Shown: positions 27,738 through 37,773, counted from the first letter of the stretch. The stretch is 64,000 nucleotides of DNA from Pseudomonas yangonensis (GCF_009932725.1 NZ_BLJU01000007.1:124001-188000), one strand, 5' to 3'. Numbers and translations: made by a program. The notes: a model not told the origin generated them from the sequence alone.

Positions 27738-29585
27738 TCAGAAACGCTCGATGTCGGCCTTGGCTTCAAGCTGCTTACGCAGCGCCGCAAAGTCCTGCTG
27801 GCCGGCGCGCGAAGCCAGGAAGTTGCGGTACATGGCGAGTTCCTCTTCAGCCAGCGCTTCTTCGGGCACGTTCACGCCATCGAGACGCAGCACGACGTAG
27901 TCGCCATTGTTCAGCGTCACACCGGCGAAGGTCGGCTCACCGGCCTTGGCTGGCTTGGGCATGCGGAACAGTGCCTGCAGCACCTTCGGCTCGAGGCCGT
28001 CCTGGCTGCGAGTAGCTGCTTCGTGCACCTGCCAGTCGGCTCCTGCAGTTTCACCTGCCTGGGCAGCGGCCAGTTGCTTCTCACCTTCAGCCTTGGCGGC
28101 AGCAGCGGCGCGCTCCTGCTGCAGATGACCGCGAATGCTCTCGGCAACCTGCTCCAGTGGCAACTGCTCGGGCTTGTTGTGCTCTTTCACGCGCACGACT
28201 ACCACGTTGCTCGGGTCCAGTTCGATGGTCGAGCTGTTGGTGCCGTCCTCCAGCACCTCGGGGCTGAAGGCAGCCTGCAGCACCTGACGATTGGCGGTGA
28301 TGCCGGTAGCTCCGCCTTCACGACCGAAAGCCTCGCTGGTCTTGATCTCAAGTCCCAGTTCCTGAGCCGGCTGAGCCAGGTCAGATGCTTCGAACGCGGC
28401 GTCTTCCAGCTGCTTGGTCGCCTCGACGAAACGCTGTTCGACCTGCTGCGCCTTGAAGTCACGCGCCAGCTTGTCCTTGAGGCTGTCAAAGCTTGGTACT
28501 TCCGGCGCCTGGACACCCAGCAGCTTGATCAGATGCCAACCGAACTCGCTTTTCACCGGCTCGGAAACCTGGCCCTGCTGCAGCGCATACAGCGCCTCCT
28601 CGAAGGCCGGGTCGTAAACGCCAGGACCGGCGTAGCCAAGATCACCACCATCGGCGGCAGAGCCCGGATCCTGCGAGAACTCCTTGGCCAGCGCGGCGAA
28701 ATCTTCGCCTGCATCGACACGCTTCTTGATCTCCTCGATCTTGCTGCGTGCGGCTTCGCCATCGCCTTCGATGAGGATGTGGGCAGCCTGACGCTGCTCG
28801 GCCAGATTGGCGATTTCGCTCTCGTACAGAGGCTTCAGGTCTTCATCGCTGACCTCGACCTGATCGAAGAAGCTGTCCTTTTCCAGTTGGACATACTCCA
28901 GCACCACCCGCTCGGGGCTCATGAACTCGCTGGCGTGCTCGTCGTAATAGGCCTGAACATCGCTGTCACTCAGCTCGATCGCGGCTGGGTCGGCCTTGAG
29001 GGTGAGGCTGGCGAAATCGCGGGTCTGACGCTCGAGGTTGGCGAAGGCACGCGCTTGCTGCTCGGTGACGAAGCTGCTGGCGCCGATACCGGCACGCAGC
29101 TGGCCGATCAGCATCTCCTCTTCCAGCATCTGGCGGAACTGCAGGCGCGTGTAGCCCATCTGGCGGATGACCTGATCGAAGCGCGCGGCATCGAAGCGGC
29201 CATCAACCTGAAATTCGGGAGTCTGCAGGATCACCTGATCCAGCGAGCCTTGCGAGAAGGCAAAGCCGGCGTCATCAGCTGCCTGCAGCAGCAGCTTGCG
29301 CTCGATCAAACCCTTGAGCGAAGCCTCACGCAGCAGCTTCTCATCGAGCAGCGAGGCGTCGAAATCGCGGCCCAGTTGCTGCAGAAGCTGACGACGCTGC
29401 ATTTCAACGGCCTGATTGAGCTCGTTGAGGGTAATGGTGTCACCGTTGACGTCAGCCGCATTGTTGCGGTTGCTGGTCCCCGTGACGATGGCTTCGAAAC
29501 CGGTAAAGGCCATCAGCATGACGATGAGGCCGATAATGATTTTGGCAATCCAACCGCGTGAATTGTCCCTGATGTTTTGCAGCAT
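27738..29585 (-). CDS. ppiD: Periplasmic folding chaperone PpiD (SurA-N and parvulin domains)
   Basis: 615 aa from the ATG at 29585, with GGGGGAAGC just upstream. A short cytoplasmic N-terminus, MLQNIRDNSRGWIAK, leads into one helix (about 14-36) that anchors it in the inner membrane. A SurA_N-like domain follows, then a parvulin domain (about 265-360) with RQAAHILIEGDG and SEFGWHLIKLLG, and a long C-terminal chaperone part. PpiD meets newly exported proteins at the Sec translocon. It sits downstream of hupB, as in many proteobacteria. Confidence 0.94.
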   Translation of the reverse strand: MLQNIRDNSRGWIAKIIIGLIVMLMAFTGFEAIVTGTSNRNNAADVNGDTITLNELNQAVEMQRRQLLQQLGRDFDASLLDEKLLREASLKGLIERKLLLQAADDAGFAFSQGSLDQVILQTPEFQVDGRFDAARFDQVIRQMGYTRLQFRQMLEEEMLIGQLRAGIGASSFVTEQQARAFANLERQTRDFASLTLKADPAAIELSDSDVQAYYDEHASEFMSPERVVLEYVQLEKDSFFDQVEVSDEDLKPLYESEIANLAEQRQAAHILIEGDGEAARSKIEEIKKRVDAGEDFAALAKEFSQDPGSAADGGDLGYAGPGVYDPAFEEALYALQQGQVSEPVKSEFGWHLIKLLGVQAPEVPSFDSLKDKLARDFKAQQVEQRFVEATKQLEDAAFEASDLAQPAQELGLEIKTSEAFGREGGATGITANRQVLQAAFSPEVLEDGTNSSTIELDPSNVVVVRVKEHNKPEQLPLEQVAESIRGHLQQERAAAAAKAEGEKQLAAAQAGETAGADWQVHEAATRSQDGLEPKVLQALFRMPKPAKAGEPTFAGVTLNNGDYVVLRLDGVNVPEEALAEEELAMYRNFLASRAGQQDFAALRKQLEAKADIERF

Positions 29586-29653
29586 GCTTCCCCCAGAACG
29601 ACTGTACAGAGTCACCAGCCGCGCAGTGTGGGTAAATATGTCCAGATAGAAGA

Positions 29654-29677
29654 AAGGCGCATCCTTGGATGCGCCTT
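29654..29677 (-). terminator. Intrinsic terminator of hupB
   Basis: AAGGCGCATCC (29654-29664) and GGATGCGCCTT (29667-29677) pair perfectly. On the minus strand the tail is TTCTTCT. It separates hupB from ppiD. Confidence 0.85.
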
Positions 29678-29781
29678 CTCGTAACGCGTTAAGCGGTCAG
29701 TGCAGAAAATCTCCGACTTCCTGCCCTGCCTCCTAACAGCCGCCAGACTGAGCCTGACGGCGAGGCAAACCCGGAAGACGC

Positions 29782-30054
29782 TTAGTTGACGGCGTCTTTC
29801 AGGGCCTTGCCAGCTTTGAAGCCCGGGATCTTGGCAGCAGCGATGCTGATCGGCTTGCCGGTCTGCGGGTTGCGGCCGGTGCGAGCAGCACGCTCTTTGA
29901 CAGCGAAGGTGCCGAAGCCAACCAGTACGACGGAATCACCAGCCTTCAGGGCGCCAGTGACGGATTCGATCACTGCATCCAGCGCGCGGCCAGCAACAGC
30001 TTTCGGGATATCAGCAGATGCAGCGATGGCATCGATCAGTTCCGACTTGTTCAC
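29782..30054 (-). CDS. hupB: DNA-binding protein HU-beta
   Basis: 90 aa with GTG start at 30054 (AAGGGG seven bases upstream). It has the full HU signature: [18 protein letters not shown], the [18 protein letters not shown] arm entry with the [11 protein letters not shown]-intercalating tip, and the end [12 protein letters not shown] bends and compacts DNA as a dimer. Its place downstream of lon is widely conserved. It has its own strong promoter in the lon-hupB gap. Confidence 0.97.
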   Translation of the reverse strand: MNKSELIDAIAASADIPKAVAGRALDAVIESVTGALKAGDSVVLVGFGTFAVKERAARTGRNPQTGKPISIAAAKIPGFKAGKALKDAVN

Positions 30055-30146
30055 TCTAAGTCCCCTTATTTCTGTTTAGTTTGTTTCTTGATTTTTAGTG
30101 TAAGCAAAGCGGGTGCTGGATGGCCTGCCGACACAATAAAAGCCGC

Positions 30147-30176
30147 TTTATAACAAGGGCTCAAAAATTGTGTCAA
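30147..30176 (-). promoter_or_regulatory. Strong sigma-70 promoter of hupB
   Basis: On the minus strand TTGACA (30176-30171), an 18-bp spacer and TATAAA (30152-30147). The -35 is perfect and the -10 matches five of six. It lies about 90 bp before the GTG, just after the lon stop, so hupB does not depend on lon transcription. Confidence 0.8.
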
Positions 30177-30189
30177 GGAAGCCCCCCGG

Positions 30190-32586
30190 CTAATGCGTGC
30201 TGATTCGCTCCTTGGAATCAGACTCGCGCTTGTCATCCGTTGCAACCATCTCGGGAGCCGCATCGGGCAAGGGCTCCGGGGCGTATTGCAGCGCAATTTG
30301 CAGGACCTCGTCAATCCATTTAACCGGTTTAATCTGCAAGTCCTGCTTAATATTTTCAGGAATTTCTTTCAGGTCGCGGACATTTTCTTCGGGAATGATC
30401 ACAGTCTTGATACCCCCCCGATGAGCCGCCAGAAGTTTTTCCTTGAGACCGCCGATGGCCAACACCTGACCCCGCAGAGTGATTTCACCGGTCATGGCTA
30501 CGTCGGCACGCACTGGAATCTGCGTCAGCGCCGAGACCAGCGCCGTGCACAGACCGATACCCGCACTCGGGCCATCCTTCGGCGTGGCACCTTCAGGCAT
30601 ATGGATGTGAACGTCGCGTTTCTCGTTGAAATCGGCGGGAATTCCCAAACTCTTGGCACGACTGCGCACCACCGTCATGGCGGCGGTCATCGACTCTGCC
30701 ATGACATCACCCAGCGAGCCGGTCTTGATCAGCACGCCCTTACCGGGCACCACGGCCGTCTCGATAGTCAGCAGTTCGCCGCCTACCTGAGTCCAGGCCA
30801 AGCCGGTCACCTGGCCGATCTGGTCCTGCTGTTCGGCGAGCCCGTAGCGATGTTTGCGCACACCCAGGAAGTGCTCCAGCGAATCGGCAGTGACCGTGAC
30901 CTGGAAACGCTTCTCGCGCACATGCTCCTTAACCGCCTTGCGGCAAACCTTGGCGATCTGCCGCTCCAGGCTGCGCACACCCGCCTCGCGCGTGTAGTAA
31001 CGGATGATGTCGCGGATGGCCGCTTCATCGAACTCCAGCTCACCCTTCTTCAGACCGTTGGCCTGCGTCTGCTTCGGCGCCAGGTACTTGATGGCGATGT
31101 TGACCTTCTCGTCCTCGGTGTAGCCAGGCAGACGGATGACCTCCATGCGGTCCAGCAGCGGGCCGGGAATGTTCATCGAGTTGGCGGTGCAGAGGAACAT
31201 CACGTCCGACAGGTCGTAATCGACCTCCAGGTAGTGATCGTTGAAGTTGTGGTTCTGCTCCGGATCGAGGACTTCCAGCAGCGCGGACGCAGGATCGCCG
31301 CGCATGTCCTGGCCCATCTTGTCGATCTCGTCGAGCAAGAACAGCGGGTTGCGCACGCCGACCTTGGTCATCTTCTGGATCAGACGGCCCGGCATCGAGC
31401 CGATATAGGTGCGACGGTGGCCACGAATCTCGGCCTCGTCACGCACGCCCCCCAGCGCCATACGCACGAACTTGCGGTTGGTGGCAGTGGCGATGGATTC
31501 GGCCAGCGAGGTCTTGCCCACACCGGGCGGGCCGACCAGGCACAGCACAGGCCCTTTGAGCTTCTTCACCCGCTTCTGCACGGCGAGATACTCGAGGATG
31601 CGCTCCTTGACCTCTTCCAGACCGTAATGGTCGGCATCGAGGATGCTCTCGGCGCGCGCCAGATCCAGGCGCACCTTGCTCTCCGCCTTCCACGGCACGT
31701 TGACCAGCCAATCGATGTAGGAACGCACCACGGTGGCTTCGGCGGACATTGGCGACATCTGCTTGAGCTTGTTCAGCTCGGCATTGGCCTTGGTCAGCGC
31801 CTCCTTGGTCAGGCCGGCATTGTCGATGCGCTTCTTCAGCTCGTCGATCTCGTTGTGGCCTTCGTCGATGTCGCCCAGTTCCTTCTGAATGGCCTTCATC
31901 TGCTCATTCAGGTAGTACTCGCGCTGACTGCGCTCCATCTGTTTCTTCACCCGGCCGCGGATACGCTTCTCCACCTGCAACAGGTCGATCTCGGCATCCA
32001 GCAACGCCAGTACGTGCTCGACGCGAGCAGACAGCGAGGTGATTTCGAGAATTTCCTGCTTCTGCTCGATCTTCAGCGCCATGTGCGCAGCCATGGTGTC
32101 GACCAGACGACTGGGCTCATCGATACTGTTGAGCGAAGACAGCACTTCGGCCGGTACCTTCTTGCCCAGTTGCACGTACTGCTCGAACTGGCTGAGCAGG
32201 CTGCGCGTAAAGACTTCCGACTCGCGCTCGGCGGTCTCGCCCTCCTCGATCAGCTGCACCTCGGCACGGCAATGATCGTCGAGCTCGATGAAACGCTCGA
32301 TAGAGCCGCGCTGCTCACCCTCGACCAATACCTTGACGGTACCGTCGGGCAGCTTGAGCAGCTGCAGGACAGTGGCAACGGTGCCCACGCGATACAGATC
32401 CTGATCATCCGGGTCATCGACGGCCGGGTTCTTCTGGGCCACCAGCAGAATCTGCTTGTCGCCCGTCATCGCTGCCTCGAGGGCCTCGATGGATTTCTCA
32501 CGCCCGACGAAAAGCGGGATGACCATGTGCGGATAGACCACTACATCGCGCAATGGCAGGAGAGGCAATTCGATGGTTGTTTTCAT
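30190..32586 (-). CDS. lon: ATP-dependent protease Lon
   Basis: 798 aa. An N-terminal substrate-binding domain ([20 protein letters not shown]) is followed by the coiled coil and the AAA+ module with Walker [14 protein letters not shown] and Walker [13 protein letters not shown]. The serine-lysine peptidase domain carries the catalytic Ser in [14 protein letters not shown] and Lys in [15 protein letters not shown]. Lon degrades misfolded and regulatory proteins in the cytoplasm. The C-terminal tail is extended compared with the E. coli enzyme (784 aa), with an Asp/Glu/Ser-rich end. It lies between clpX and hupB in a protein-quality-control cluster and has its own heat-shock-type promoter. Confidence 0.97.
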   Translation of the reverse strand: MKTTIELPLLPLRDVVVYPHMVIPLFVGREKSIEALEAAMTGDKQILLVAQKNPAVDDPDDQDLYRVGTVATVLQLLKLPDGTVKVLVEGEQRGSIERFIELDDHCRAEVQLIEEGETAERESEVFTRSLLSQFEQYVQLGKKVPAEVLSSLNSIDEPSRLVDTMAAHMALKIEQKQEILEITSLSARVEHVLALLDAEIDLLQVEKRIRGRVKKQMERSQREYYLNEQMKAIQKELGDIDEGHNEIDELKKRIDNAGLTKEALTKANAELNKLKQMSPMSAEATVVRSYIDWLVNVPWKAESKVRLDLARAESILDADHYGLEEVKERILEYLAVQKRVKKLKGPVLCLVGPPGVGKTSLAESIATATNRKFVRMALGGVRDEAEIRGHRRTYIGSMPGRLIQKMTKVGVRNPLFLLDEIDKMGQDMRGDPASALLEVLDPEQNHNFNDHYLEVDYDLSDVMFLCTANSMNIPGPLLDRMEVIRLPGYTEDEKVNIAIKYLAPKQTQANGLKKGELEFDEAAIRDIIRYYTREAGVRSLERQIAKVCRKAVKEHVREKRFQVTVTADSLEHFLGVRKHRYGLAEQQDQIGQVTGLAWTQVGGELLTIETAVVPGKGVLIKTGSLGDVMAESMTAAMTVVRSRAKSLGIPADFNEKRDVHIHMPEGATPKDGPSAGIGLCTALVSALTQIPVRADVAMTGEITLRGQVLAIGGLKEKLLAAHRGGIKTVIIPEENVRDLKEIPENIKQDLQIKPVKWIDEVLQIALQYAPEPLPDAAPEMVATDDKRESDSKERISTH

Positions 32587-32649
32587 GATTTCGGCTCAGC
32601 AGCGGCGGCCCATAAGGCCGTAAACAGGCGGGATTACCCTTGGCTTTTA

Positions 32650-32678
32650 AGATGGGGGTAGCTCCCGCAAAAAACAAG
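32650..32678 (-). promoter_or_regulatory. Sigma-32 (heat-shock) promoter of lon
   Basis: On the minus strand CTTGTTT (32678-32672), a 14-bp spacer and CCCCATCT (32657-32650). The -10 fits the RpoH consensus CCCCATNT exactly, and the -35 fits CTTG of CTTGAAA. It lies about 64 bp before the lon ATG. Confidence 0.75.
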
Positions 32679-32696
32679 CGTAAAGTCCCGAAAAGC

Positions 32697-32719
32697 GAAG
32701 GGGCCCAAAGGGCCCCTTC
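32697..32719 (-). terminator. Hairpin terminator after clpX
   Basis: GAAGGGGCCC (32697-32706) and GGGCCCCTTC (32710-32719) form a ten-bp stem with a three-base loop. On the minus strand the tail is GCTTTTC. It separates clpX from the lon promoter. Confidence 0.8.
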
Positions 32720-32739
32720 TTTGCATCGTGTAACAGCCT

Positions 32740-34020
32740 TCAGGCGTCTGGCGCGGCCTTCGCTGGCGGCTCGCTGTTCTCGTAGATCAGCAGCGGCTTG
32801 GACGAACCCTCGATGACGCTCTCGTCGATCACCACCTTGCTCACGTCCTGCTGGGACGGGATCTCGTACATGGTATCGAGCAGAATGCCCTCAAGAATCG
32901 AACGCAAACCACGTGCACCGGTCTTGCGCTCCAGCGCCTTCTGCGCCACGGACTTCAGCGCATCGGAGCGGAACTCCAGATCCACGCCTTCCATCTCGAA
33001 CAGCTTGGCGTATTGCTTGGTCAGCGCGTTCTTCGGCTCTGTGAGAATCTGCACCAGAGCCGCCTCGTCCAGTTCCTCCAGCGTCGCGATCACCGGCAGG
33101 CGACCGACGAACTCGGGGATCAGACCGAATTTGACCAGATCATCCGGCTCGACCTCACGCAGAGACTCGCCGATCTTCTTGCCTTCTTGCTTGCTGCGTA
33201 CTTCAGCACCAAAACCGATGCCGCCCTTGGTCGAACGCGCCTGGATGACTTTTTCCAGGCCTGCAAAGGCACCGCCGCAGATGAACAGGATGTTGCGCGT
33301 GTCGACCTGCAGGAACTCCTGCTGCGGATGCTTGCGCCCACCTTGCGGCGGAACCGAGGCAACAGTGCCCTCGATCAGCTTCAGCAGCGCCTGCTGCACG
33401 CCTTCGCCAGAGACGTCACGGGTGATCGAAGGGTTGTCGGATTTGCGCGAGATCTTGTCGATTTCGTCGATGTAGACGATACCCATCTGGGCCTTCTCGA
33501 CATCGTAATCGCACTTCTGCAGCAGCTTTTGAATGATGTTTTCGACGTCCTCACCCACGTAACCAGCTTCGGTCAGGGTGGTGGCATCGGCAATGGTGAA
33601 CGGCACGTTGAGCAGGCGCGCCAGCGTTTCGGCCAGCAGCGTCTTGCCCGAACCGGTCGGACCGATCAGCAGGATGTTGCTCTTGCCCAGTTCGACATCG
33701 TCTTTCTTGTCGCGCTGGTTCAGACGCTTGTAGTGGTTGTACACCGCTACCGACAGCACCTTCTTGGCGCGCTCCTGCCCGATCACGTACTGATCGAGGA
33801 TGGCACTGATTTCCTTGGGTGCCGGGAGTTTGTGCGCGTTGCTCTCGGCCTGGGCTTCCTGCACCTCCTCGCGGATGATGTCGTTGCACAGGTCGACGCA
33901 TTCGTCGCAGATGAAGACGGAAGGACCGGCGATCAACTTGCGCACTTCATGCTGGCTTTTGCCGCAGAAGGAGCAATAAAGCAGTTTGCCGTTGTCCTCA
34001 CCGTTACGGGTGTCAGTCAT
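32740..34020 (-). CDS. clpX: ATP-dependent Clp protease ATPase subunit ClpX
   Basis: 426 aa from the ATG at 34020; the longer frame has no family similarity before it. The N-terminal four-cysteine zinc domain ([11 protein letters not shown] ... [10 protein letters not shown]) is followed by Walker [16 protein letters not shown], the pore loop GYVGEDVE, Walker [12 protein letters not shown], the RKH loop GGRKHPQQE and sensor 2 KTGARGLRS. ClpX unfolds tagged substrates and threads them into ClpP. It lies 107 bp downstream of clpP on the same strand. Confidence 0.97.
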   Translation of the reverse strand: MTDTRNGEDNGKLLYCSFCGKSQHEVRKLIAGPSVFICDECVDLCNDIIREEVQEAQAESNAHKLPAPKEISAILDQYVIGQERAKKVLSVAVYNHYKRLNQRDKKDDVELGKSNILLIGPTGSGKTLLAETLARLLNVPFTIADATTLTEAGYVGEDVENIIQKLLQKCDYDVEKAQMGIVYIDEIDKISRKSDNPSITRDVSGEGVQQALLKLIEGTVASVPPQGGRKHPQQEFLQVDTRNILFICGGAFAGLEKVIQARSTKGGIGFGAEVRSKQEGKKIGESLREVEPDDLVKFGLIPEFVGRLPVIATLEELDEAALVQILTEPKNALTKQYAKLFEMEGVDLEFRSDALKSVAQKALERKTGARGLRSILEGILLDTMYEIPSQQDVSKVVIDESVIEGSSKPLLIYENSEPPAKAAPDA

Positions 34021-34127
34021 TCGATCAATCCAATACGGTAGGCTTGAAACACAAGATGAAGGCAAATGCGGGCATTTTCAAGGGCGCAGCTCGCGTCAGT
34101 GAAGGAAGCCCGCTGCCGATGCCTCAT

Positions 34128-34769
34128 CTAGACCGGCATGTGACGCTTTTCGTGCACGGCATCGACCAGACCGTATTCCACCGCGCGCGAAGCGCTCATG
34201 AAATTGTCGCGGTTGGTGTCGCGCTCGATGGTTTCCAGGCTCTGACCAGTGTGATGAGCCAGCAGTTCGTTCAGACGCTCACGAATGAACAGAATTTCCT
34301 TGGCATGGATTTCGATATCCGAAGCCTGACCCTGGAAGCCGCCCAGCGGCTGGTGAATCATCACACGCGAGTTAGGCAGGCAGAAACGCTTGCCCTTGGC
34401 GCCGCCGGCCAGCAGGAAAGCGCCCATGCTGCAGGCTTGACCGATGCAGGTGGTGGACACGTCCGCCTTGATGAACTGCATGGTGTCGTAGATCGCCATG
34501 CCAGCGGTGACCGAGCCACCCGGCGAATTGATATAAAGGTGAATATCCTTGTCCGGGTTCTCTGCTTCCAGGAACAGCAACTGGGCGCAGATCAGGTTGG
34601 CCATGTAGTCCTCGACCTGGCCGACCACGAAGATCACACGCTCCTTGAGCAGGCGCGAGTAGATGTCATAGGCACGCTCGCCACGAGCGGACTGCTCGAT
34701 GACCATCGGCACCAGGCCGCCAGCGGCCTGGATTTCAGGCATGTTTTGCATAAAAGGATTGCGGGACAT
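34128..34769 (-). CDS. clpP: ATP-dependent Clp protease proteolytic subunit ClpP
   Basis: 213 aa. The catalytic triad is Ser114 ([10 protein letters not shown]), His139 ([11 protein letters not shown]) and Asp188 (TNRDNFMSA). The oxyanion segment is [12 protein letters not shown]. ClpP forms two stacked heptamer rings that work with ClpX or ClpA. A short N-terminal propeptide (about 14 residues) is expected to be removed. The order tig-clpP-clpX-lon-hupB is the classic one. Confidence 0.97.
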   Translation of the reverse strand: MSRNPFMQNMPEIQAAGGLVPMVIEQSARGERAYDIYSRLLKERVIFVVGQVEDYMANLICAQLLFLEAENPDKDIHLYINSPGGSVTAGMAIYDTMQFIKADVSTTCIGQACSMGAFLLAGGAKGKRFCLPNSRVMIHQPLGGFQGQASDIEIHAKEILFIRERLNELLAHHTGQSLETIERDTNRDNFMSASRAVEYGLVDAVHEKRHMPV

Positions 34770-34808
34770 GTCTTGCGCTCACTCCCTAATAGTCATGTCT
34801 CAAATACG

Positions 34809-34836
34809 CATAAGCCAGCACGGAGGCTGGCTTATG
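34809..34836 (-). terminator. Hairpin between tig and clpP
   Basis: CATAAGCCAG (34809-34818) pairs with CTGGCTTATG (34827-34836). There is no T run on the minus strand, so it may be a partial terminator or RNA-stability element that sets the tig to clpP ratio. Confidence 0.6.
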
Positions 34837-34863
34837 GTGGTGTACTCGAACGAGGTTACCAGA

Positions 34864-36174
34864 TCAGTCGGCTTTAGGAGCTTCCGCCGGCTTGACTGCG
34901 TCTTCGTAGGAAACCGCTTTATCGGTCACGTTGGCCTTCTGCAAGACAGTATCTACAACTTGCTCTTCCAGTACAACCGAACGTACTTCGTTCATCTGCT
35001 GATCGTTCTTGTAGTACCAGGCCACGACCTGCTCAGGCTCCTGGTAAGCCGAAGCCATCTCCTCGATCAGCTCGCGAACGCGGGCTTCGTCAGGCTTCAG
35101 GTCGAACTGCTTGACCACCTCGGCGACGATCAGACCCAGTACGACGCGGCGCTTGGCCTGCTCTTCGAACAGCTCGGCCGGCAGTTGGTCAGGCTTGATG
35201 TTGCCGCCGAACTGCTGAACGGCCTGCACGCGCAGACGGTTGACTTCGTTGCCGATCAGCGCCTTCGGCACTTCGACCGGGTTGGCGGCCAGCAGGCCGT
35301 CCATTACCTGATTCTTGACCTTGGACTTGATGGCCTGACGCAGCTCGCGCTCCATATTCTTGCGAACTTCGGCACGGAAGCCTTCCAGGCCGCCTTCCTT
35401 GATACCGAACAGGGCGAAGAACTCGTCGTTCAGCTCAGGCAGCTGCGGCGCGGAAACGCTGTTCACGGTCACGGTGAACTCGGCGGTTTTGCCAGCCAGG
35501 TCGAGGTTCTGATAATCCTCGGGGAAGGTCGGGTTGATCACGCGCTCTTCACCGGCCTTGGCACCGACCAGGGCATCTTCGAAGCCCGGAATCATGCGGC
35601 CGGAGCCCAGCACCAGCTGAGTGCCCTTGGCGCTGCCGCCAGCGAAGGCCTCGCCGTCGATCTTGCCGACGAAGTCGATGTTCAGCTGATCGCCATTCTC
35701 GGCAGCACGCTCGACAGCTTCGAAACGGGTGTTCTGCTTGCGCAGGATGTCCAGCATGTTGTCGACATCGCTGTCAGCCACGTCAGCCTGCAGACGCTCG
35801 ATGGCGATGGAGTCGAAACCGGAAACCTCGAACTCGGGGAACACTTCGAAAGTGGCGACGTATTCCAGGTCCTTGCCCTTCTCGAAGGACTTCGGCTCGA
35901 CAGCCGGAGCGCCAGCCGGGTTCAGCTTCTGCTCGACCACGGCTTCGTAGAAGGTCGCCTGGATCAGGTCGCCCAGCGCTTCCTGACGAGCGGCGTCTTC
36001 GTAACGCTGACGAATGACGCTCATCGGCACCTTGCCAGGACGGAAGCCAGGAACCTTGGCACGACGGGCAGTCTGCTGCAGACGCTTGTTGACTTCGGTC
36101 TCGATGCGCTCGACGGGGACGCCGACGGTCATGCGGCGCTCAAGAGCAGAAGTGCTTTCAACAGAAACTTGCAT
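34864..36174 (-). CDS. tig: Trigger factor
   Basis: 436 aa from the ATG at 36174 ([15 protein letters not shown]). The ribosome-docking signature [13 protein letters not shown] lies near residue 43. An FKBP-like prolyl isomerase domain (about 150-245, with [17 protein letters not shown] and [17 protein letters not shown]) and the helical chaperone arms follow. Trigger factor binds near the ribosome exit tunnel and shields nascent chains. The acidic/Ala-rich tail ends [10 protein letters not shown]. It is preceded by a leader with a promoter and a terminator-like hairpin, annotated separately. Confidence 0.97.
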   Translation of the reverse strand: MQVSVESTSALERRMTVGVPVERIETEVNKRLQQTARRAKVPGFRPGKVPMSVIRQRYEDAARQEALGDLIQATFYEAVVEQKLNPAGAPAVEPKSFEKGKDLEYVATFEVFPEFEVSGFDSIAIERLQADVADSDVDNMLDILRKQNTRFEAVERAAENGDQLNIDFVGKIDGEAFAGGSAKGTQLVLGSGRMIPGFEDALVGAKAGEERVINPTFPEDYQNLDLAGKTAEFTVTVNSVSAPQLPELNDEFFALFGIKEGGLEGFRAEVRKNMERELRQAIKSKVKNQVMDGLLAANPVEVPKALIGNEVNRLRVQAVQQFGGNIKPDQLPAELFEEQAKRRVVLGLIVAEVVKQFDLKPDEARVRELIEEMASAYQEPEQVVAWYYKNDQQMNEVRSVVLEEQVVDTVLQKANVTDKAVSYEDAVKPAEAPKAD

Positions 36175-36192
36175 GGATATTCCTCGTTGCAC

Positions 36193-36216
36193 AGACAAAA
36201 GCCGGCTCGAACCGGC
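36193..36216 (-). terminator. Terminator-like hairpin in the tig leader
   Basis: On the minus strand GCCGG (36216-36212) pairs with CCGGC (36205-36201), extendable across the TTCGAG loop, followed directly by TTTTGTCT. It lies between the predicted tig promoter and the ribosome site, so it could act as an attenuator, or simply stop transcripts coming from the tRNA-Leu gene. Confidence 0.5.
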
Positions 36217-36235
36217 CCCGAATTCAAGGCCAAGC

Positions 36236-36264
36236 ATTCTAGAGGGTCAATATTAAGAAGTCAC
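36236..36264 (-). promoter_or_regulatory. Predicted sigma-70 promoter of tig
   Basis: On the minus strand GTGACT (36264-36259), a 17-bp spacer and TAGAAT (36241-36236). The -10 matches five of six and the -35 four of six. Transcription would begin near 36229, about 55 bp before the tig ATG. Confidence 0.5.
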
Positions 36265-36301
36265 CCTAGAAGCAGGCGGCAATGCGGGGGGATTTGTAAG
36301 A

Positions 36302-36386
36302 TGGTGCGGACGGAGAGACTCGAACTCTCACACCTTGCGGCGCCAGAACCTAAATCTGGTGTGTCTACCAATTTCACCACGTCCGC
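36302..36386 (-). tRNA. tRNA-Leu (anticodon UAG)
   Basis: 85 nt including an encoded CCA. Acceptor GCGGACG pairs with CGTCCGC. The anticodon loop TTTAGGT sits between CCAGA and TCTGG and gives UAG, which reads CUA. A long variable arm (class II) and the T-loop GTTCGAGTC fit leucine tRNA. It lies downstream of an intrinsic terminator and upstream of tig. Confidence 0.95.
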
Positions 36387-36400
36387 GTGGTTTGAAGCTT

Positions 36401-36431
36401 AAAACAAAAACGCCAGGCTTTGGGCCTGGCG
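36401..36431 (-). terminator. Intrinsic terminator inside the tRNA cluster
   Basis: On the minus strand CGCCAGGC (36431-36424) and GCCTGGCG (36418-36411) pair around a five-base loop, followed by TTTTTGTTTT (36410-36401). It is a textbook terminator located after tRNA-His and before tRNA-Leu. Confidence 0.9.
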
Positions 36432-36441
36432 CTTTGGAATA

Positions 36442-36518
36442 TGGGGTGGACGATGGGAATCGAACCCACGACACCAGGAGCCACAATCCTGTGCTCTACC
36501 AACTGAGCTACGCCCACC
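36442..36518 (-). tRNA. tRNA-His (anticodon GUG)
   Basis: 77 nt with encoded CCA. The anticodon loop TTGTGGC gives GUG. The gene encodes the extra 5' G that pairs with the discriminator C (GGTGGGCG ... CGTCCACCCCA), the identity mark of histidine tRNA. Confidence 0.96.
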
Positions 36519-36555
36519 ATATTACGTTGCTTACTCAAATTGCCTGACCGCCAAA

Positions 36556-36632
36556 TGGCGCACCCGGCAGGACTCGAACCTGCGACCATCCACTTAGAAG
36601 GCGGATGCTCTATCCAGCTGAGCTACGGGCGC
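36556..36632 (-). tRNA. tRNA-Arg (anticodon UCU)
   Basis: 77 nt with encoded CCA. Acceptor GCGCCCG pairs with CGGGTGC through a G-U pair. The anticodon loop CTTCTAA gives UCU, reading AGA/AGG. It is the first gene of the minus-strand tRNA cluster. Confidence 0.95.
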
Positions 36633-36743
36633 TTATCCATCCGCAAAAGCAGACTGAGAAGCTTTCGGCTTCGACCACGCCACCAGGGCCTGGCTTTTGC
36701 CGTCTCACCCAGCGAGTGGCTGTTCCTGAGAAGCGGGGCGAAT

Positions 36744-36770
36744 GTTATAGACGCCCCCGAACCCCGTCAA
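36744..36770 (-). promoter_or_regulatory. Stable-RNA type promoter of the tRNA cluster
   Basis: On the minus strand TTGACG (36770-36765), a 15-bp spacer and TATAAC (36749-36744). An AT-rich tract resembling an UP element lies upstream (36771-36790), and a GC-rich discriminator (ATTCGCCCCGC) follows the -10. That combination is typical of stringently controlled tRNA and rRNA promoters. It drives tRNA-Arg and tRNA-His. Confidence 0.75.
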
Positions 36771-36901
36771 CATAAATTTTCAAAAAAGTTCAGCGATATA
36801 AAGGAGTTACGCGAAATCGACCGCAGGCGCCTTTGCCCCGCTGAGCGCCCATGCGAGAATGCGCGTCCTTTTTTCATCCTTATTAATGGTTAACCAGCGC
36901 A

Positions 36902-37756
36902 ATGACCGCACAACTGATCGACGGCAAGGCGATCGCCGCCAGCCTCCGCCAGCAGATTGCCCAACGTGTCGCCGAACGCCGCCAGCAAGGCCTTCGCGCG
37001 CCAGGCCTGGCCGTGATCCTGGTTGGTACCGATCCCGCCTCCCAGGTCTATGTGTCACATAAACGCAAGGATTGCGAAGAAGTCGGCTTTCTTTCCCGCG
37101 CCTATGATCTGCCGGCCGAGACCAGCCAGGCCGATCTGCTCGCTCTGATCGACGAGCTCAACGAAGACCCGACCATCGACGGCATCCTGGTACAGCTGCC
37201 ACTGCCGGAGCACCTGGACAGCGCCCCGCTGCTCGAGCGCATCCGCCCGGACAAGGACGTCGACGGCTTCCACCCTTACAACATCGGCCGCCTGGCCCAG
37301 CGTATGCCGCTGCTACGCCCCTGCACGCCGAAAGGCATCATGACCCTGCTGCAGAGCACCGGTGTCGATCTCTACGGTCTGCACGCGGTGGTAGTGGGCG
37401 CCTCGAACATCGTCGGCCGGCCGATGGCCCTGGAGCTGTTGCTGGCCGGTTGCACCGTGACCGTCACCCATCGTTTCACCAAGGATCTGGAGAGCCACGT
37501 CGGCCAGGCCGACATCGTCGTGGTAGCCGTCGGCAAGCCGGGCCTGGTCAGGGGTAAGTGGATCAAGCCAGGCGCCATCGTCATCGATGTCGGCATCAGC
37601 CGTCAGGACGACGGCAAGCTGGTCGGCGACGTGGTCTACGAGACCGCCCTGCCCCGCGCCAGCTGGATCACCCCGGTGCCGGGCGGCGTCGGCCCGATGA
37701 CTCGCGCAGGCCTGCTGGAAAACACCCTGCACGCAGCCGAGCATCTGCATAAATAA
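36902..37756 (+). CDS. folD: Methylenetetrahydrofolate dehydrogenase / methenyltetrahydrofolate cyclohydrolase
   Basis: 284 aa. The catalytic Tyr50 and Lys54 lie in [15 protein letters not shown]. The folate motif is [10 protein letters not shown], with [14 protein letters not shown] after it. The NADP site reads [18 protein letters not shown], and the C-terminal [16 protein letters not shown] is diagnostic. FolD interconverts one-carbon forms of tetrahydrofolate in the cytoplasm. It is divergent from the tRNA cluster. It marks the left border of the accessory block, since in P. aeruginosa I recall cysS as the next gene. Confidence 0.97.
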   Translation: MTAQLIDGKAIAASLRQQIAQRVAERRQQGLRAPGLAVILVGTDPASQVYVSHKRKDCEEVGFLSRAYDLPAETSQADLLALIDELNEDPTIDGILVQLPLPEHLDSAPLLERIRPDKDVDGFHPYNIGRLAQRMPLLRPCTPKGIMTLLQSTGVDLYGLHAVVVGASNIVGRPMALELLLAGCTVTVTHRFTKDLESHVGQADIVVVAVGKPGLVRGKWIKPGAIVIDVGISRQDDGKLVGDVVYETALPRASWITPVPGGVGPMTRAGLLENTLHAAEHLHK

Positions 37757-37773
37757 GCAGCGCTGCACAACGA

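Noticed and set aside
30193..32661. Open frame of 822 codons opposite lon
   Set aside because: Antisense shadow of lon, with no recognisable domain and no start signal.
36244..36249. TTGACC-like hexamer as -35 of tig
   Set aside because: Only three bases separate it from TAGAAT; GTGACT at 36259-36264 has the right 17-bp spacing.
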